Source of the DNA: Lachnospiraceae bacterium
GTDB taxonomy: Bacteria; Bacillota; Clostridia; Lachnospirales; Lachnospiraceae
Assembly: GCA_009911035.1 (NCBI GenBank)
Contig: QXWO01000014.1
Coordinates: forward strand, 38,779-102,778
Direction of reading: 5' to 3'
Length of the DNA stretch: 64,000 nucleotides
Shown here: positions 37,660 through 46,717 of the stretch, one piece after another
How the letters are laid out: each line of letters begins with the position of its first letter
Position numbering within the stretch: the first letter of the stretch is position 1
The notes under the pieces: generated by a model
Told to the model about the DNA's origin: nothing
The model's input: only the letters and a program-made list of their open reading frames with translations
The model's database searches: none
Program-made: the position numbers and the translations under genes

Positions 37660-38403
37660 TCACAGATTCCCCACAAAAAAATCTTTCACAACGCCAAAAA
37701 ATTCCCGCATCATATTATTCCACTGCAAAAACGGCTCTCCCCGGGCCGCAATTCCATACACATTCCCATATCCTGCTTTCCGTGCGATCCCAACGGCGCG
37801 GAATACATGAAAGTTGTTGCTCACCACCCCGACGGAATTCTTTTCCTTATCCAGAAATTCTGCTGAAAAGGTCAGATTCTGAAAGGTATTTACAGACTGG
37901 TCTTCCATGATTATCCGCTCCGGACCAATCCCTCTTTCTGTGAGATAATCGAACATCCCCTGGGCCTCCGATACCGGCTCATCGGCCCCCTGTCCTCCAG
38001 AAACAATGACTTTGGTATCCGGGTTTTCTTCCAGATAGCATATGGCCTCGTCCAGCCTGTACTGCAGGGCTTTTGAAGGGCCCCCTGCTTTCATCTGGGC
38101 ACCCAGCACCACCAGATAGTCAAGACCCTGGGGCCCCTTCTGTGAAAAACCACTGATTATACATCCTTCCACCACCAGAAACACCACACATCCCAGACAC
38201 ACCAGTCCCAGAAAAATCTTGCGGAACCAGACAGGCATATGGGCGGCCCAGATTCCTTTTTTTAAGAGGACTGCCTGTATGATCGCTACAAGGCCCAAAA
38301 GCAGCCATATAAAATAAAAATTTGTCCCGTGCCCCACCCAGAGGGCAATGCACAGAAAGTATCCTAAGCATATCACACCTAAAATCAATAAAATAATATA
38401 CAT
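37660..38403 (-). CDS. YdcF-family membrane protein (DUF218)
   Basis: A 247-aa protein with three to four N-terminal membrane helices (about residues 1-85, then 72-90), followed by the DUF218/ElyC-like domain. That domain begins DYLVVLGAQMKAGGPSKALQ and contains VIVSGGQGADEPVSEAQ and MEDQSVNTFQNLTFSAE. YdcF relatives affect envelope sugar or lipid-linked metabolism, but the chemistry here is unknown. The ATG at 38403 has GGAGGG 6 nt upstream; a longer frame from 38481 lacks a site. Confidence 0.87.
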   Translation of the reverse strand: MYIILLILGVICLGYFLCIALWVGHGTNFYFIWLLLGLVAIIQAVLLKKGIWAAHMPVWFRKIFLGLVCLGCVVFLVVEGCIISGFSQKGPQGLDYLVVLGAQMKAGGPSKALQYRLDEAICYLEENPDTKVIVSGGQGADEPVSEAQGMFDYLTERGIGPERIIMEDQSVNTFQNLTFSAEFLDKEKNSVGVVSNNFHVFRAVGIARKAGYGNVYGIAARGEPFLQWNNMMREFFGVVKDFFVGNL

Positions 38404-38458
38404 TTTCACCCTCCAGATCACTTTTACCATTGTACCATATTTTATTGTGAAGGAAAAT

Positions 38459-38476
38459 CCCCTGCCGCAGCAGGGG
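38459..38476 (-). terminator. Terminator of the bce operon
   Basis: The stem CCCCTGC/GCAGGGG has a CGCA loop. On the minus strand it is followed by ATTTT. It lies about 50 nt after the bceB-like stop. Confidence 0.65.
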
Positions 38477-38524
38477 AACAAACGCTGTCATGTTCTAGTT
38501 GAACAAATCCAAAGCCTTTCCTAT

Positions 38525-40516
38525 TCAATTCACGATTTTATAATAAGTTCTTGCTGTTCTTAAATAACTGATACAGTAGATCACCATGAACACAAACAGT
38601 ACGGCCGCCGTGCATGTTACGATCAGTCTGCTGTCAAAAAGCTGCAATGCCGACATCAGGTTGTTGACCATAAACATTCCCGCCATGGTATGCAGGACCG
38701 CGCCTGTCAGAGGCAGGAAGAAGACGAGAAGAATCTGCTTGTGAATGGTCCGCCTGATCTCATGATCGCTCATTCCCACTTTCTGCATGATCTCATAGCT
38801 TCCCCTGTCTTCGTACCCTTCCGAAATCTGTTTGTAATACATGATCAGCAGCAGGCACATAAAAAATACAGTTCCAAACAAAATGCCGATGAACAAAAGT
38901 CCTCCATACATAGTCCGCAGCATGCTTCTTCCTTCCAATCCGTCCTTGTAGCTTGCATAAAATCCCTGCTGCTCTTTGCACCATGCAATCAAGTCTTCCA
39001 CAGTCTCCTGTTTCAGGGCGTCTTCTCCTTCCAGCAAAATTCCTGCTTTCTGATAAGTACTCTCCAGAAATCCTTCCCTGTCCGTCACACCGTTTGCTTT
39101 CGCATACTCACATGCATATAGGTCAAAGGCTTCTTTGTCCTTTACTACCATCACATACATTAAATCAAAGTAACCTTTTCCGGCCTTCGGATAAGGAAAT
39201 ATTTCCTCCGGTTCTTCTTTGATTTCCAATGGAATCCCTAAAAAATCCAGCGTGTCAAAGCCCAGATCCGGGCCATTGGTATAAAAAAGTATCTGCCCAT
39301 CCGAAAGGGTCTGATCCTTGCCCTCTATCCGGTTATAGTCCTCAAGGGTTAGAAGATAAATGGTATTATTGTCCCGGGATTCGCTTACGGGCCGGTCTGC
39401 ATGGTTTCCGTTCATCCTGCACGAAAGACTCCGTACTTCGAAAATATCTGTCCTTACAGCCTGCTTTTCATTACGATCTATAATTTCTCCGGCGTCTTCC
39501 TCAATCTGTTCCCGGGACAAATTTCCTGATGCAAAATCCAGCATAATATCATATGGATAATTGAAATGGGTGATTTGTTCAAGCCCTCCGTATAAGGCCA
39601 CGGTGCAGACCAGGGTGATGACAACCATTGTCGAAAAAATGCAGATGTTGGCAAGTCCGGCGGCATTTTTCTTCATCCGGTAGAGCATCCCGGATACTGT
39701 AATAAAATTTTCCTTCTGGTAGTAAAATTTCTTGTTTTTCTTAAGGATTCTCAAAATCAGCACACTCCCGGATGTAAACACCAGATAGGTGCCCGCAACT
39801 ACCAGAAACACTGCCAGAAAGAAATCAATAAAAATCATTTCGTCTAACTGTGAGCGGATGGAAACAGCATAACCTGTCCCCAGGACCAGCACTCCCAGCG
39901 CTGCGTAAAGCCACACCAGTTTCGGCTCCTTTTCCCCTTTCCTGCTGCCGGAAAACAGCTCCACCGGCTTTGATTTACTCACCTGGATCAATCCGTATAC
40001 CAGATTGATGGCAAAAGTAAATCCGAAAAATAAAATGGTTTCCGCAAATGCCTGCCATGTAAAGATAAATTCTGCTTCCACCGGCAGATTCGACAATTTA
40101 AGCAGCAGCAGAAAAAACAACTTTGCCAGCACTGTCCCCAGCAGAATCCCGCCGGATATGACCGCCAGATAAATAAGTAATGTCTCGCAAAACAGCAGCA
40201 CGCCAATATGCCTTTTTTCCAGTCCTAATATACTGTACAGTCCAAACTCCTTTGTGCGCCGCTTGATCAGGAAACTGTTTGCATAAAACAAAAACGGTAT
40301 CAGAATGATTCCCAGCAGTCCTTTCCCAATTAACAGGAGCATCCAGGCGTAAGCGCTGTGGGGAAGCGTGGCTACCAGATCATTGCACAATATAGAAGCA
40401 AATATAAAGTAGGTAAAAGTAGAAAAAATACCCGCCATAAGATAGGGATAGTATACCGTTCCATTCTGGATCACTCCTTTTACTGCCATCCGGGGCAGCA
40501 TTTTCCACTTACTCAT
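38525..40516 (-). CDS. BceB-type ABC transporter permease
   Basis: A 663-aa FtsX-family permease beginning MSKWKMLPRMAVKGVIQNG. It has about ten membrane helices and a large external domain of roughly 200 residues (around 305-515), the arrangement of BceB-type antimicrobial-peptide transporters. The real start is ATG 40516 (AGGAGG upstream), overlapping the end of the ATPase gene by 8 nt; the longer frame to 40819 is antisense-like. With the ATPase and the upstream histidine kinase/response regulator it forms a Bce module sensing and resisting cell-wall-active peptides such as bacitracin. The ligand is not determinable here. Confidence 0.9.
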   Translation of the reverse strand: MSKWKMLPRMAVKGVIQNGTVYYPYLMAGIFSTFTYFIFASILCNDLVATLPHSAYAWMLLLIGKGLLGIILIPFLFYANSFLIKRRTKEFGLYSILGLEKRHIGVLLFCETLLIYLAVISGGILLGTVLAKLFFLLLLKLSNLPVEAEFIFTWQAFAETILFFGFTFAINLVYGLIQVSKSKPVELFSGSRKGEKEPKLVWLYAALGVLVLGTGYAVSIRSQLDEMIFIDFFLAVFLVVAGTYLVFTSGSVLILRILKKNKKFYYQKENFITVSGMLYRMKKNAAGLANICIFSTMVVITLVCTVALYGGLEQITHFNYPYDIMLDFASGNLSREQIEEDAGEIIDRNEKQAVRTDIFEVRSLSCRMNGNHADRPVSESRDNNTIYLLTLEDYNRIEGKDQTLSDGQILFYTNGPDLGFDTLDFLGIPLEIKEEPEEIFPYPKAGKGYFDLMYVMVVKDKEAFDLYACEYAKANGVTDREGFLESTYQKAGILLEGEDALKQETVEDLIAWCKEQQGFYASYKDGLEGRSMLRTMYGGLLFIGILFGTVFFMCLLLIMYYKQISEGYEDRGSYEIMQKVGMSDHEIRRTIHKQILLVFFLPLTGAVLHTMAGMFMVNNLMSALQLFDSRLIVTCTAAVLFVFMVIYCISYLRTARTYYKIVN

Positions 40517-41315
40517 ATTCTTCCTCCTTTTCCCCAGCAGACAAAAGGGCCTGCGGTGCAGTGTCTTCTGTCTGCAGCACTGTAAGGGTATCCGAAATCT
40601 GCCTGTACATCGCATCATTGTCCTTTGCGCCTCTGTAAATCTGATGGAACACGCATCCATCCTTGATAAACAGAATCCGTCCGGCATGGCTTGCCGCCTG
40701 TATGCTGTGGGTGACCATGAGAATCGTCTGCCCCTCTTTGTTGATCTCCCCAAACAGATGAAGCAGCCTGCCGGATGCCTTGGAGTCCAGCGCCCCTGTA
40801 GGCTCATCCGCCAGAACAATGTCCGGGCGGGTGATCAAAGCCCGGCATACCGCCGCCCTCTGCCGCTGGCCCCCCGAAACTTCGTAAGGGTATTTTTCCA
40901 GTATATCAAGGATGGATAGCTTCTTTGCAAGAGGAACCAGTCTTGCCTCCATCTCCCTGTACTTTTCTCCGGCAAGCACAAGGGGCAGTACAATATTGTC
41001 CTTCAAAGACATGGTGTCTAACAGGTTAAAGTCCTGGAATACAAATCCAAGGTGCTGCCTCCTAAAGGCACAGACCTCCCTTTGTTTCACCTCTGCCATA
41101 TTTCTTCCCTTTAAAATCACCTGCCCGCTGGTAGGCTTATCGAGAGAGGCCAGAATATTCAAAAGCGTGGTCTTACCCGCGCCGGACTCTCCCATTATAG
41201 CCACATACTCTCCATCTTCCACTGTAAAATTCACGCTGCAAAGGGCCTGCACCTTTACAGCCCCAAACCGGGCTGTATAAACTTTTTTCACATTTCTTAC
41301 TTCCAAAAGCGCCAT
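40509..41315 (-). CDS. BceA-type ABC transporter ATPase
   Basis: A 268-aa ABC ATPase of the LolD/BceA type. Walker A GESGAGKTT is near residue 43, the signature is EVSGGQRQRAAV and Walker B is IVLADEPTGALD. It drives the BceB-type permease encoded next. The ATG at 41315 has GAGGAG 7 nt upstream. The C terminus extends about 40 residues beyond the core, ending in an acidic tail. It is 164 nt after the kinase gene. Confidence 0.93.
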   Translation of the reverse strand: MALLEVRNVKKVYTARFGAVKVQALCSVNFTVEDGEYVAIMGESGAGKTTLLNILASLDKPTSGQVILKGRNMAEVKQREVCAFRRQHLGFVFQDFNLLDTMSLKDNIVLPLVLAGEKYREMEARLVPLAKKLSILDILEKYPYEVSGGQRQRAAVCRALITRPDIVLADEPTGALDSKASGRLLHLFGEINKEGQTILMVTHSIQAASHAGRILFIKDGCVFHQIYRGAKDNDAMYRQISDTLTVLQTEDTAPQALLSAGEKEEEYE

Positions 41316-41479
41316 AAATTTTCTCCTCACAATTCCTGAAATAATCGGATGGCTTTCATAAACTCTGTCGTCTTCCGGCCATGCTCTGTCTGTTTTCTAT
41401 AATCATTGTAAACAAAAAAGAAATGCCCTGCCATTTATCTGGCTTACATTTCTTTTTCCAGTCTTACATTTTTGTCACA

Positions 41480-42514
41480 TTAGTCGTATTTAGACTGGAC
41501 GAACCCCAATATCACCTTCGTCCCCTTCCCAACTTCAGATTCCACACGAATGGTATGAGAGAGCCTGTCCAGGATCTGACGGCTAAGATAAAGACCGATT
41601 CCCGTAGACCTCTTTTCCAGCCTTCCGTTGCAGCCTGTAAACCCTCTCTCAAAAATCCGCGGCAAATCCTCTTTCCTGATCCCGATTCCAGAATCCTCTA
41701 TCACCAAATAAGACACTTCCCCTTCCTGCCTGTCCCCTGCACAGTCCGCACCGTAGATTGAAATGCCGCCTTTTTTCGTATACTTTATGGCATTAGAAAG
41801 TATCTGCTCCAGCACAAAAGCAAGCCACTTTTCGTCTGTCACCGCCTGCACAGCAAATTCCTCCATGGAAAAAGAAAATCCGCTTCCGATAAACAGGACT
41901 GCGTACTTTTTTACTGCCTGCTTTAAAATCCCGTAAACGTTGTATTTTTTAAAGAGCAAATCAGATGACAGACTGTCAAGCCTTGCATAACAAAGGGCCA
42001 TTTCCGCATACTGCTCTATCTTGAAAAGTTCCTCCGCCGCCTGCTGCCCTGCCAAAAGCCCTGTGCCATCTGCCCTGTCCTCTAAAAGCAGGCGCATTGC
42101 GGCAATAGGCGTTTTTATCTGATGAATCCACATGGTGTAATAATCTGCCATGTCTCCTCTTTTTTCGTCATATTCAGAAACTACCCGGCGTCTTTCCCGG
42201 GCTTCTTCATGAACCATTTTCTGGTAAATATGCTCCGGCAGACATCCGGCATCCGGCAGATGATAATCCCGCTCCCCCACTGCCAATGCTGTATCCATCA
42301 ATTCCAGACACTTCTTTTTATAACGGATAAAATCATATATCCCGTAAACTACTGCAAAAAAAGCAATTATGATCAGCCCATAAGACATATTTCTGACAGA
42401 TCTGTCATATTCATACAGTCCTGCAAGACTAAACAGAATCAAAATTCCCAGCCCATATGCGAAAGCATATCTGGTGTGCTCTTTCAGATATGCTTTTATG
42501 ATAAGTTTATTCAT
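41480..42514 (-). CDS. BceS-type intramembrane-sensing histidine kinase
   Basis: A 344-aa kinase with two membrane helices close together (about 17-33 and 42-60) and no extracellular domain, the mark of intramembrane-sensing kinases. The phosphoacceptor is His131 in WIHQIKTPIAAMRLL, and the catalytic domain shows EQILSNAIKYTKKG and GIGIRKEDLPRIFERGFTG. Such kinases need their BceAB partner to sense peptides. It overlaps the response-regulator gene by 8 nt and lies upstream of the transporter genes. Confidence 0.92.
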   Translation of the reverse strand: MNKLIIKAYLKEHTRYAFAYGLGILILFSLAGLYEYDRSVRNMSYGLIIIAFFAVVYGIYDFIRYKKKCLELMDTALAVGERDYHLPDAGCLPEHIYQKMVHEEARERRRVVSEYDEKRGDMADYYTMWIHQIKTPIAAMRLLLEDRADGTGLLAGQQAAEELFKIEQYAEMALCYARLDSLSSDLLFKKYNVYGILKQAVKKYAVLFIGSGFSFSMEEFAVQAVTDEKWLAFVLEQILSNAIKYTKKGGISIYGADCAGDRQEGEVSYLVIEDSGIGIRKEDLPRIFERGFTGCNGRLEKRSTGIGLYLSRQILDRLSHTIRVESEVGKGTKVILGFVQSKYD

Positions 42515-43181
42515 GAAGCTGATATCCCACTCCCTTTTTTGTAAGGATAAAATCCTTAAGTCCTATCTCATCAAGCCTTTTTCTCAACCTGTTGATATTA
42601 ACTGTCAGCGTATTGTCATCCACAAAGCACTCATTGTCCCACAGCCGTTTCATTATGCTTTCCCTTGAAACTACACTGCCTGGATTTTCAAACAATGACT
42701 GCATGATCCGAAATTCATTTTTTGTAAGCTGGAGCTTTCTGCCCTGATGCAGAAGGGACATGTCTCCCATGCGCAGAATGGCATTTCCATACTCTAAAAC
42801 AGGGGCCGGATTCTGAAAAGAATAGGTCCTGCGCAGAATGGCCTGTACCTTGGCTGTCAGCACTTCCAGATCAAAGGGCTTCACCAAAAAGTCATCTGCC
42901 CCCATATTTACCGCCATTATAACATTCATATTGTCGGAAACAGACGAGATGAAAATAATCGGCGCCTGGGAAATCTTCCTGATTTCCCCACACCAGTAAT
43001 ACCCATTATAAAAAGGCAGACCAATGTCAATCAGTACAAGCTGCGGCTCAAACCGGGCAAAATGCTGGATGACATCCGTAAAATCAGTTACGCTCTCCAC
43101 CTCATATCCCCACTTTTCCAAATGCATCCTTATCTTATCCGATATGATACTATCGTCCTCGACAATCAATATTTTAAACAT
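42507..43181 (-). CDS. BceR-type response regulator (OmpR family)
   Basis: A 224-aa regulator. The receiver domain has Asp9/Asp10, the phosphorylation site Asp52 in LVLIDIGLPF, and Lys in LVKPFD. The C-terminal winged-helix domain contains LTKNEFRIMQSLFENPGSVV. It should activate the downstream transporter genes when phosphorylated by the overlapping kinase. Its promoter must lie just upstream, next to a repeat-like element at 43239-43364. Confidence 0.94.
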   Translation of the reverse strand: MFKILIVEDDSIISDKIRMHLEKWGYEVESVTDFTDVIQHFARFEPQLVLIDIGLPFYNGYYWCGEIRKISQAPIIFISSVSDNMNVIMAVNMGADDFLVKPFDLEVLTAKVQAILRRTYSFQNPAPVLEYGNAILRMGDMSLLHQGRKLQLTKNEFRIMQSLFENPGSVVSRESIMKRLWDNECFVDDNTLTVNINRLRKRLDEIGLKDFILTKKGVGYQLHE

Positions 43182-43238
43182 AAGCCACCTGCCATTTCCA
43201 AGTATACCTGTTTTAAGCCTTTACCGCAGTGCCGATGT

Positions 43239-43364
43239 CCTTATGTTAAGCAAGGGCTATTCCCTGTGCGGAACATAAAAATCCGTACAGAGAATAGCCT
43301 GCAGCATGTCTAAATCTTCCTATAGCCGGCACGCAAAGCATGGCAGCATTTGTTTAACATAAGG
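43239..43364. repeat. 126-bp element with terminal inverted repeats (MITE-like)
   Basis: The ends CCTTATGTTAAGCAA and its near-perfect reverse complement TTTGTTTAACATAAGG define the element. Inside, an 18-bp arm (43255-43272) pairs with 43282-43299 with only two non-Watson-Crick positions. The right side also contains a copy of the dispersed repeat. No target duplication is obvious. Confidence 0.55.
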
Positions 43365-43412
43365 ATTGTTCGCAGCGCATTTATTCGCTGCTTTATTTCC
43401 CTATCATCACAA

Positions 43413-45386
43413 TCATTTTGAAGCAAGTGTGAACTGACCCACCAGTTCCCTTAGGCAGGCAGCAGCCGCCGAAAGCTGTTCACTTGCCGCCGCGCCTTCC
43501 TCCGCAGTAGCGCTATTGTTCTGCACAACGGCAGCAATTTGATTGATGCTCTCAGAAGCCTGGCCAACCGACTCAGACTGTTCACTGGATACTACTGCAA
43601 TTTGGTCGATGGACGCAACCACAGACTGGATACTGTCCACAACACCCTGAAGGACATCTGCCGTATTTCGGGCAATTTCTGTTCCGATATGTACTGCGTC
43701 CGTAGAACTTGCAATAAGATCCGATGTATTCCTGGCCGCCTCTGCGGATTTCCCTGCCAAATTGCGGACCTCCTCTGCAACAACGGCAAAACCTTTTCCT
43801 GCACTGCCAGCCCTGGCTGCCTCCACTGCCGCATTTAGGGCAAGTATATTTGTCTGGAATGCAATATCATCTATTGTCTTAAGTATCTTCTCGATCTGCT
43901 CTGAACTGGTCTGAATCTTTTCCATGGCTTCTTCCAGATTCTGCATCTTCTGATTGCAAAGAAGAACTTCTTCGCCAGCCTGATGTGTCTGGCTTCTTAC
44001 ATTTAACGCCCCTTCTGCTGTATTTTTAACATCCTCTGAAATCAAACTGATCCTGGCTGCCAGTTCCTGTACTGAACCGGCCTGTTCAGTCGTACTCTGG
44101 CTAAGCATCTGGGCGCTTGCAGACAACTGATTGCTGGCATTCGCCACTTCTTCTGCCGAATGATTAACCTGACGCATAGCGCCATTCAGTTCAATTCTCA
44201 TATTCCGCATGGAAAGCAAAATATTGCGGAAGCTCCCGACATACACATCTTCATGCTTCGTTTGGACATCCAGATTCTGATTTGCCATCTCATTAAGAAG
44301 ATAACTGATATCGCTGATAACAATGCGCAGTCCCTCTACCAGCGTCTCTGTTGACCTGACAAGCACACCAGTTTCATCCTTGCTGGTAACCTTGGGCATG
44401 GGTGTCTCAAGATCCCCCTCTACAAGCAGCTTCATCCGGTTTACGCAGGCTTTCATGGGTCTGCCGATATTAATAGCCAGTGCCAGTGCAACAATTACGG
44501 AAAGCACGATGGAAATCACGATCACCCCGATATTGATAACCATTGCGTCCAGGGTGGATTGCAGATAATTAATCTGGGGAGCGGTCACTGCAATACTCCA
44601 TCCATCCGTATCCGGCACGGGAGCATAGGACGCAAACATTTTATGCCCTCCGCTTATATAACTTCCAAAGCCATTTTTCCCCTGACGCATCTGTTCATGA
44701 ATCGCTGCCAGTTCCAGCAGTGCGGGATCGCTTTGCGCCTCCGCTTCTATGTTTTGTACCGTAATTGTATCAAGCGTAATGTCTGCAATCGTGTCGCCGG
44801 CCTTATTGATCATGTACGCCCTGCTGTTTTCACCAATCTGAATGGCCGATACAATATCATTCAAAAAAGTTTCATTTGGAACAAAGTATACAACGCCGGC
44901 AATGGATTTTCCATAGTTCCCCCCTGAATATAAAGGCGCTGCTACCATAATGGACAATTCTCCCGTTATCTTGCTGATCAACGGCTCCGACACAAAAACA
45001 TTTCCCTGCATTGCCTGACGCACATATTCCCGGTCAGAATAATCATTTCCGTCAAAAATACTGATGCCGTCTGCACCAACAATATTTCCCCGCCGGAAGC
45101 CATGCATGGAAACACGCTCATCTATGATAGCCTGTTTTTCCCCAACCGGCACTTCCGGGTCGGACAACTGCGGAATACACCCTACCTCCATAACCACATT
45201 CTTATATACTTCCAGCTCCTGCTGGGCGCGCCCTGCCGCCAGGACTGCCGTCTGCCCCATCATATGCTCGACGGTCAGTAACGTATTGTTGTAGTTTAAC
45301 ATAATACTTGAAGTTCCGGACGCGACTAGTCCGATAAGAACGGTGAGAATAAGACATAAAGTGATTTTGGTTCGAATACTTTTCAT
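43413..45386 (-). CDS. Methyl-accepting chemotaxis protein with dCache sensor
   Basis: A 657-aa chemoreceptor. The N-terminal membrane helix (about 8-30) and a second near 282-305 bracket a dCache ligand-binding domain (about 35-275, with [19 protein letters not shown] and [17 protein letters not shown]). A HAMP domain follows (about 305-360), then the cytoplasmic signalling hairpin with the tip [22 protein letters not shown]. dCache domains often bind amino acids or small organic ligands. No chemotaxis or flagellar genes lie near, so it is an orphan receptor. Confidence 0.95.
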   Translation of the reverse strand: MKSIRTKITLCLILTVLIGLVASGTSSIMLNYNNTLLTVEHMMGQTAVLAAGRAQQELEVYKNVVMEVGCIPQLSDPEVPVGEKQAIIDERVSMHGFRRGNIVGADGISIFDGNDYSDREYVRQAMQGNVFVSEPLISKITGELSIMVAAPLYSGGNYGKSIAGVVYFVPNETFLNDIVSAIQIGENSRAYMINKAGDTIADITLDTITVQNIEAEAQSDPALLELAAIHEQMRQGKNGFGSYISGGHKMFASYAPVPDTDGWSIAVTAPQINYLQSTLDAMVINIGVIVISIVLSVIVALALAINIGRPMKACVNRMKLLVEGDLETPMPKVTSKDETGVLVRSTETLVEGLRIVISDISYLLNEMANQNLDVQTKHEDVYVGSFRNILLSMRNMRIELNGAMRQVNHSAEEVANASNQLSASAQMLSQSTTEQAGSVQELAARISLISEDVKNTAEGALNVRSQTHQAGEEVLLCNQKMQNLEEAMEKIQTSSEQIEKILKTIDDIAFQTNILALNAAVEAARAGSAGKGFAVVAEEVRNLAGKSAEAARNTSDLIASSTDAVHIGTEIARNTADVLQGVVDSIQSVVASIDQIAVVSSEQSESVGQASESINQIAAVVQNNSATAEEGAAASEQLSAAAACLRELVGQFTLASK

Positions 45387-45522
45387 TTCTATGATACCCC
45401 CTGCTCATATGACTGAATATAAGGTATTCGATTCAACATATTCAGCCACTTCTATAATTATATTATTATAAAAGTTACTACTCCTGCTTGTCAACTATTA
45501 TACATTTCACCAGAGCATGTTT

Positions 45523-45563
45523 GAAAAGCGCTCTGCCGTGCTCCGCAAGCCAGTTTATTGTAA
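45523..45563 (+). repeat. Dispersed palindromic repeat, copy D
   Basis: A diverged unit, AAAGCGCTCTGCCGTGCTCC, then GCAAGCCAGTTTATTGTAA. It is preceded by TGTTTGAAAA, linking this family with the GTGTTT-type inverted repeats. Confidence 0.6.
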
Positions 45564-45568
45564 TAAAG

Positions 45569-45585
45569 GCGGCCCAGCGGGCCGC
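45569..45585 (-). terminator. Terminator of the 45.6-kb gene
   Basis: A GC-rich 7-bp stem GCGGCCC/GGGCCGC has an AGC loop. The minus strand continues into CTTTATTAC. It starts 18 nt after the gene's stop. Confidence 0.6.
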
Positions 45586-45602
45586 GTTGACTGTTTAATC
45601 AC

Positions 45603-46679
45603 CTATTTTTTCTTGTCCTTCCCCTGCAAAATCTCACCAAACTCTTTCAGGTTCTTGATAAGATATGATTCATTTATTGTCTTATTCTGCATAATAATAC
45701 TTTCCGTGAAACTTCCCATATCTTTTAAATTGGAATCATACATTTTTTTCACTTCTGTTTCCTGCATATTTTTCTTCCAGGATATATATTCATCTTTTAT
45801 CTCGTTTATTTCATCTTTCTTTTCTTTATATGCCCATTGTGTCCAGTCCATTGAAAATCGAAATTCTTTCATTATAAGAGACATATCATTTTTTTTCAAG
45901 GCTTCTGTAATCATTGCATTATGCCTTGCATATGCCTCTGGGTCTATTCTTTTCATCAGTTCTGATATACACAAGTGACCATCTGGAGCCCCTACCATTG
46001 GGCCTTGTTTTATATCATATGTAACCCTGCCATGCTCATCTGTCTCGCCGTTCATCCCATATTGGGCAATAGTCTCCATTGCCTCTAAAAACTTTGCTCC
46101 CTGACTTCCCATATCCTTTGCAAGGTATCTTGCCTTTTCCATTCCCAATGCTATCAAATTCTGCCTTTCCTCCTCCGTCATATCTCCTATGTTATGGGGC
46201 AGGAAATCATTGTCTATGATGGAGTATGCTGCATCCACGACCTCCTCACTCATACCTTTAAGACCTTCACGGAGTTTGGCATCTGTCTGGATATTAGGTA
46301 TAATACGGTGTAACTTTTGGGCAGGTTTTAGTGCTTCCTGAAACCGGGCATTTCTTTCTTCTAATTCCCTTGCAAACATTTCATCCAGCTCTGCATCGCC
46401 GGATTTATATTTATTTACATCCATTATGTCTAGTGCATCCCCGGAAAACTGGACTATGACATTATCACCATATTGACGGATAATTGAATTCACCAAGTCA
46501 TTTGTTTCCTCACGGGTCAGTTTATCCATCACCTTATTTCCTTTTTTATCCCTGGTGTTAAATTCGTATTTAACTATAGTATCTTTACGGAAACCCAGTT
46601 TATTCTCTGGGTCACCTCTCCAGTTAATAGGAGCTGTTCCCACACAAAATGACTGATAGTTGTTAATATTAATGTTCAT
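45603..46679 (-). CDS. Conserved hypothetical protein
   Basis: A 358-aa soluble protein beginning MNININNYQSFCVGTAPINW, with no signal peptide or membrane segment. It is rich in Glu, Lys, Met and Asp, with helical stretches (about 60-80, 130-200 and 290-358). The C-terminal third looks coiled-coil. I do not recognise a family. The ATG at 46679 follows AGGAGGAGG. It lies 38 nt downstream of the TAG-interrupted secreted-protein gene on the same strand, so the two may be co-transcribed and functionally linked. Confidence 0.68.
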   Translation of the reverse strand: MNININNYQSFCVGTAPINWRGDPENKLGFRKDTIVKYEFNTRDKKGNKVMDKLTREETNDLVNSIIRQYGDNVIVQFSGDALDIMDVNKYKSGDAELDEMFARELEERNARFQEALKPAQKLHRIIPNIQTDAKLREGLKGMSEEVVDAAYSIIDNDFLPHNIGDMTEEERQNLIALGMEKARYLAKDMGSQGAKFLEAMETIAQYGMNGETDEHGRVTYDIKQGPMVGAPDGHLCISELMKRIDPEAYARHNAMITEALKKNDMSLIMKEFRFSMDWTQWAYKEKKDEINEIKDEYISWKKNMQETEVKKMYDSNLKDMGSFTESIIMQNKTINESYLIKNLKEFGEILQGKDKKK

Positions 46680-46717
46680 AGTCCTCCTCCTTTTAAAGCA
46701 ATATGAATAATACAATT

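Noticed and set aside
38525-40819. 764-aa version of the BceB-type permease
   Set aside because: The first 101 codons run antisense-like over the ATPase gene in an unnatural composition; the ATG at 40516 has AGGAGG and the usual 8-nt overlap.
43255-43299. 18-bp hairpin as a transcription terminator
   Set aside because: Neither strand has a U-run after the stem, and it lies inside an inverted-repeat element instead.
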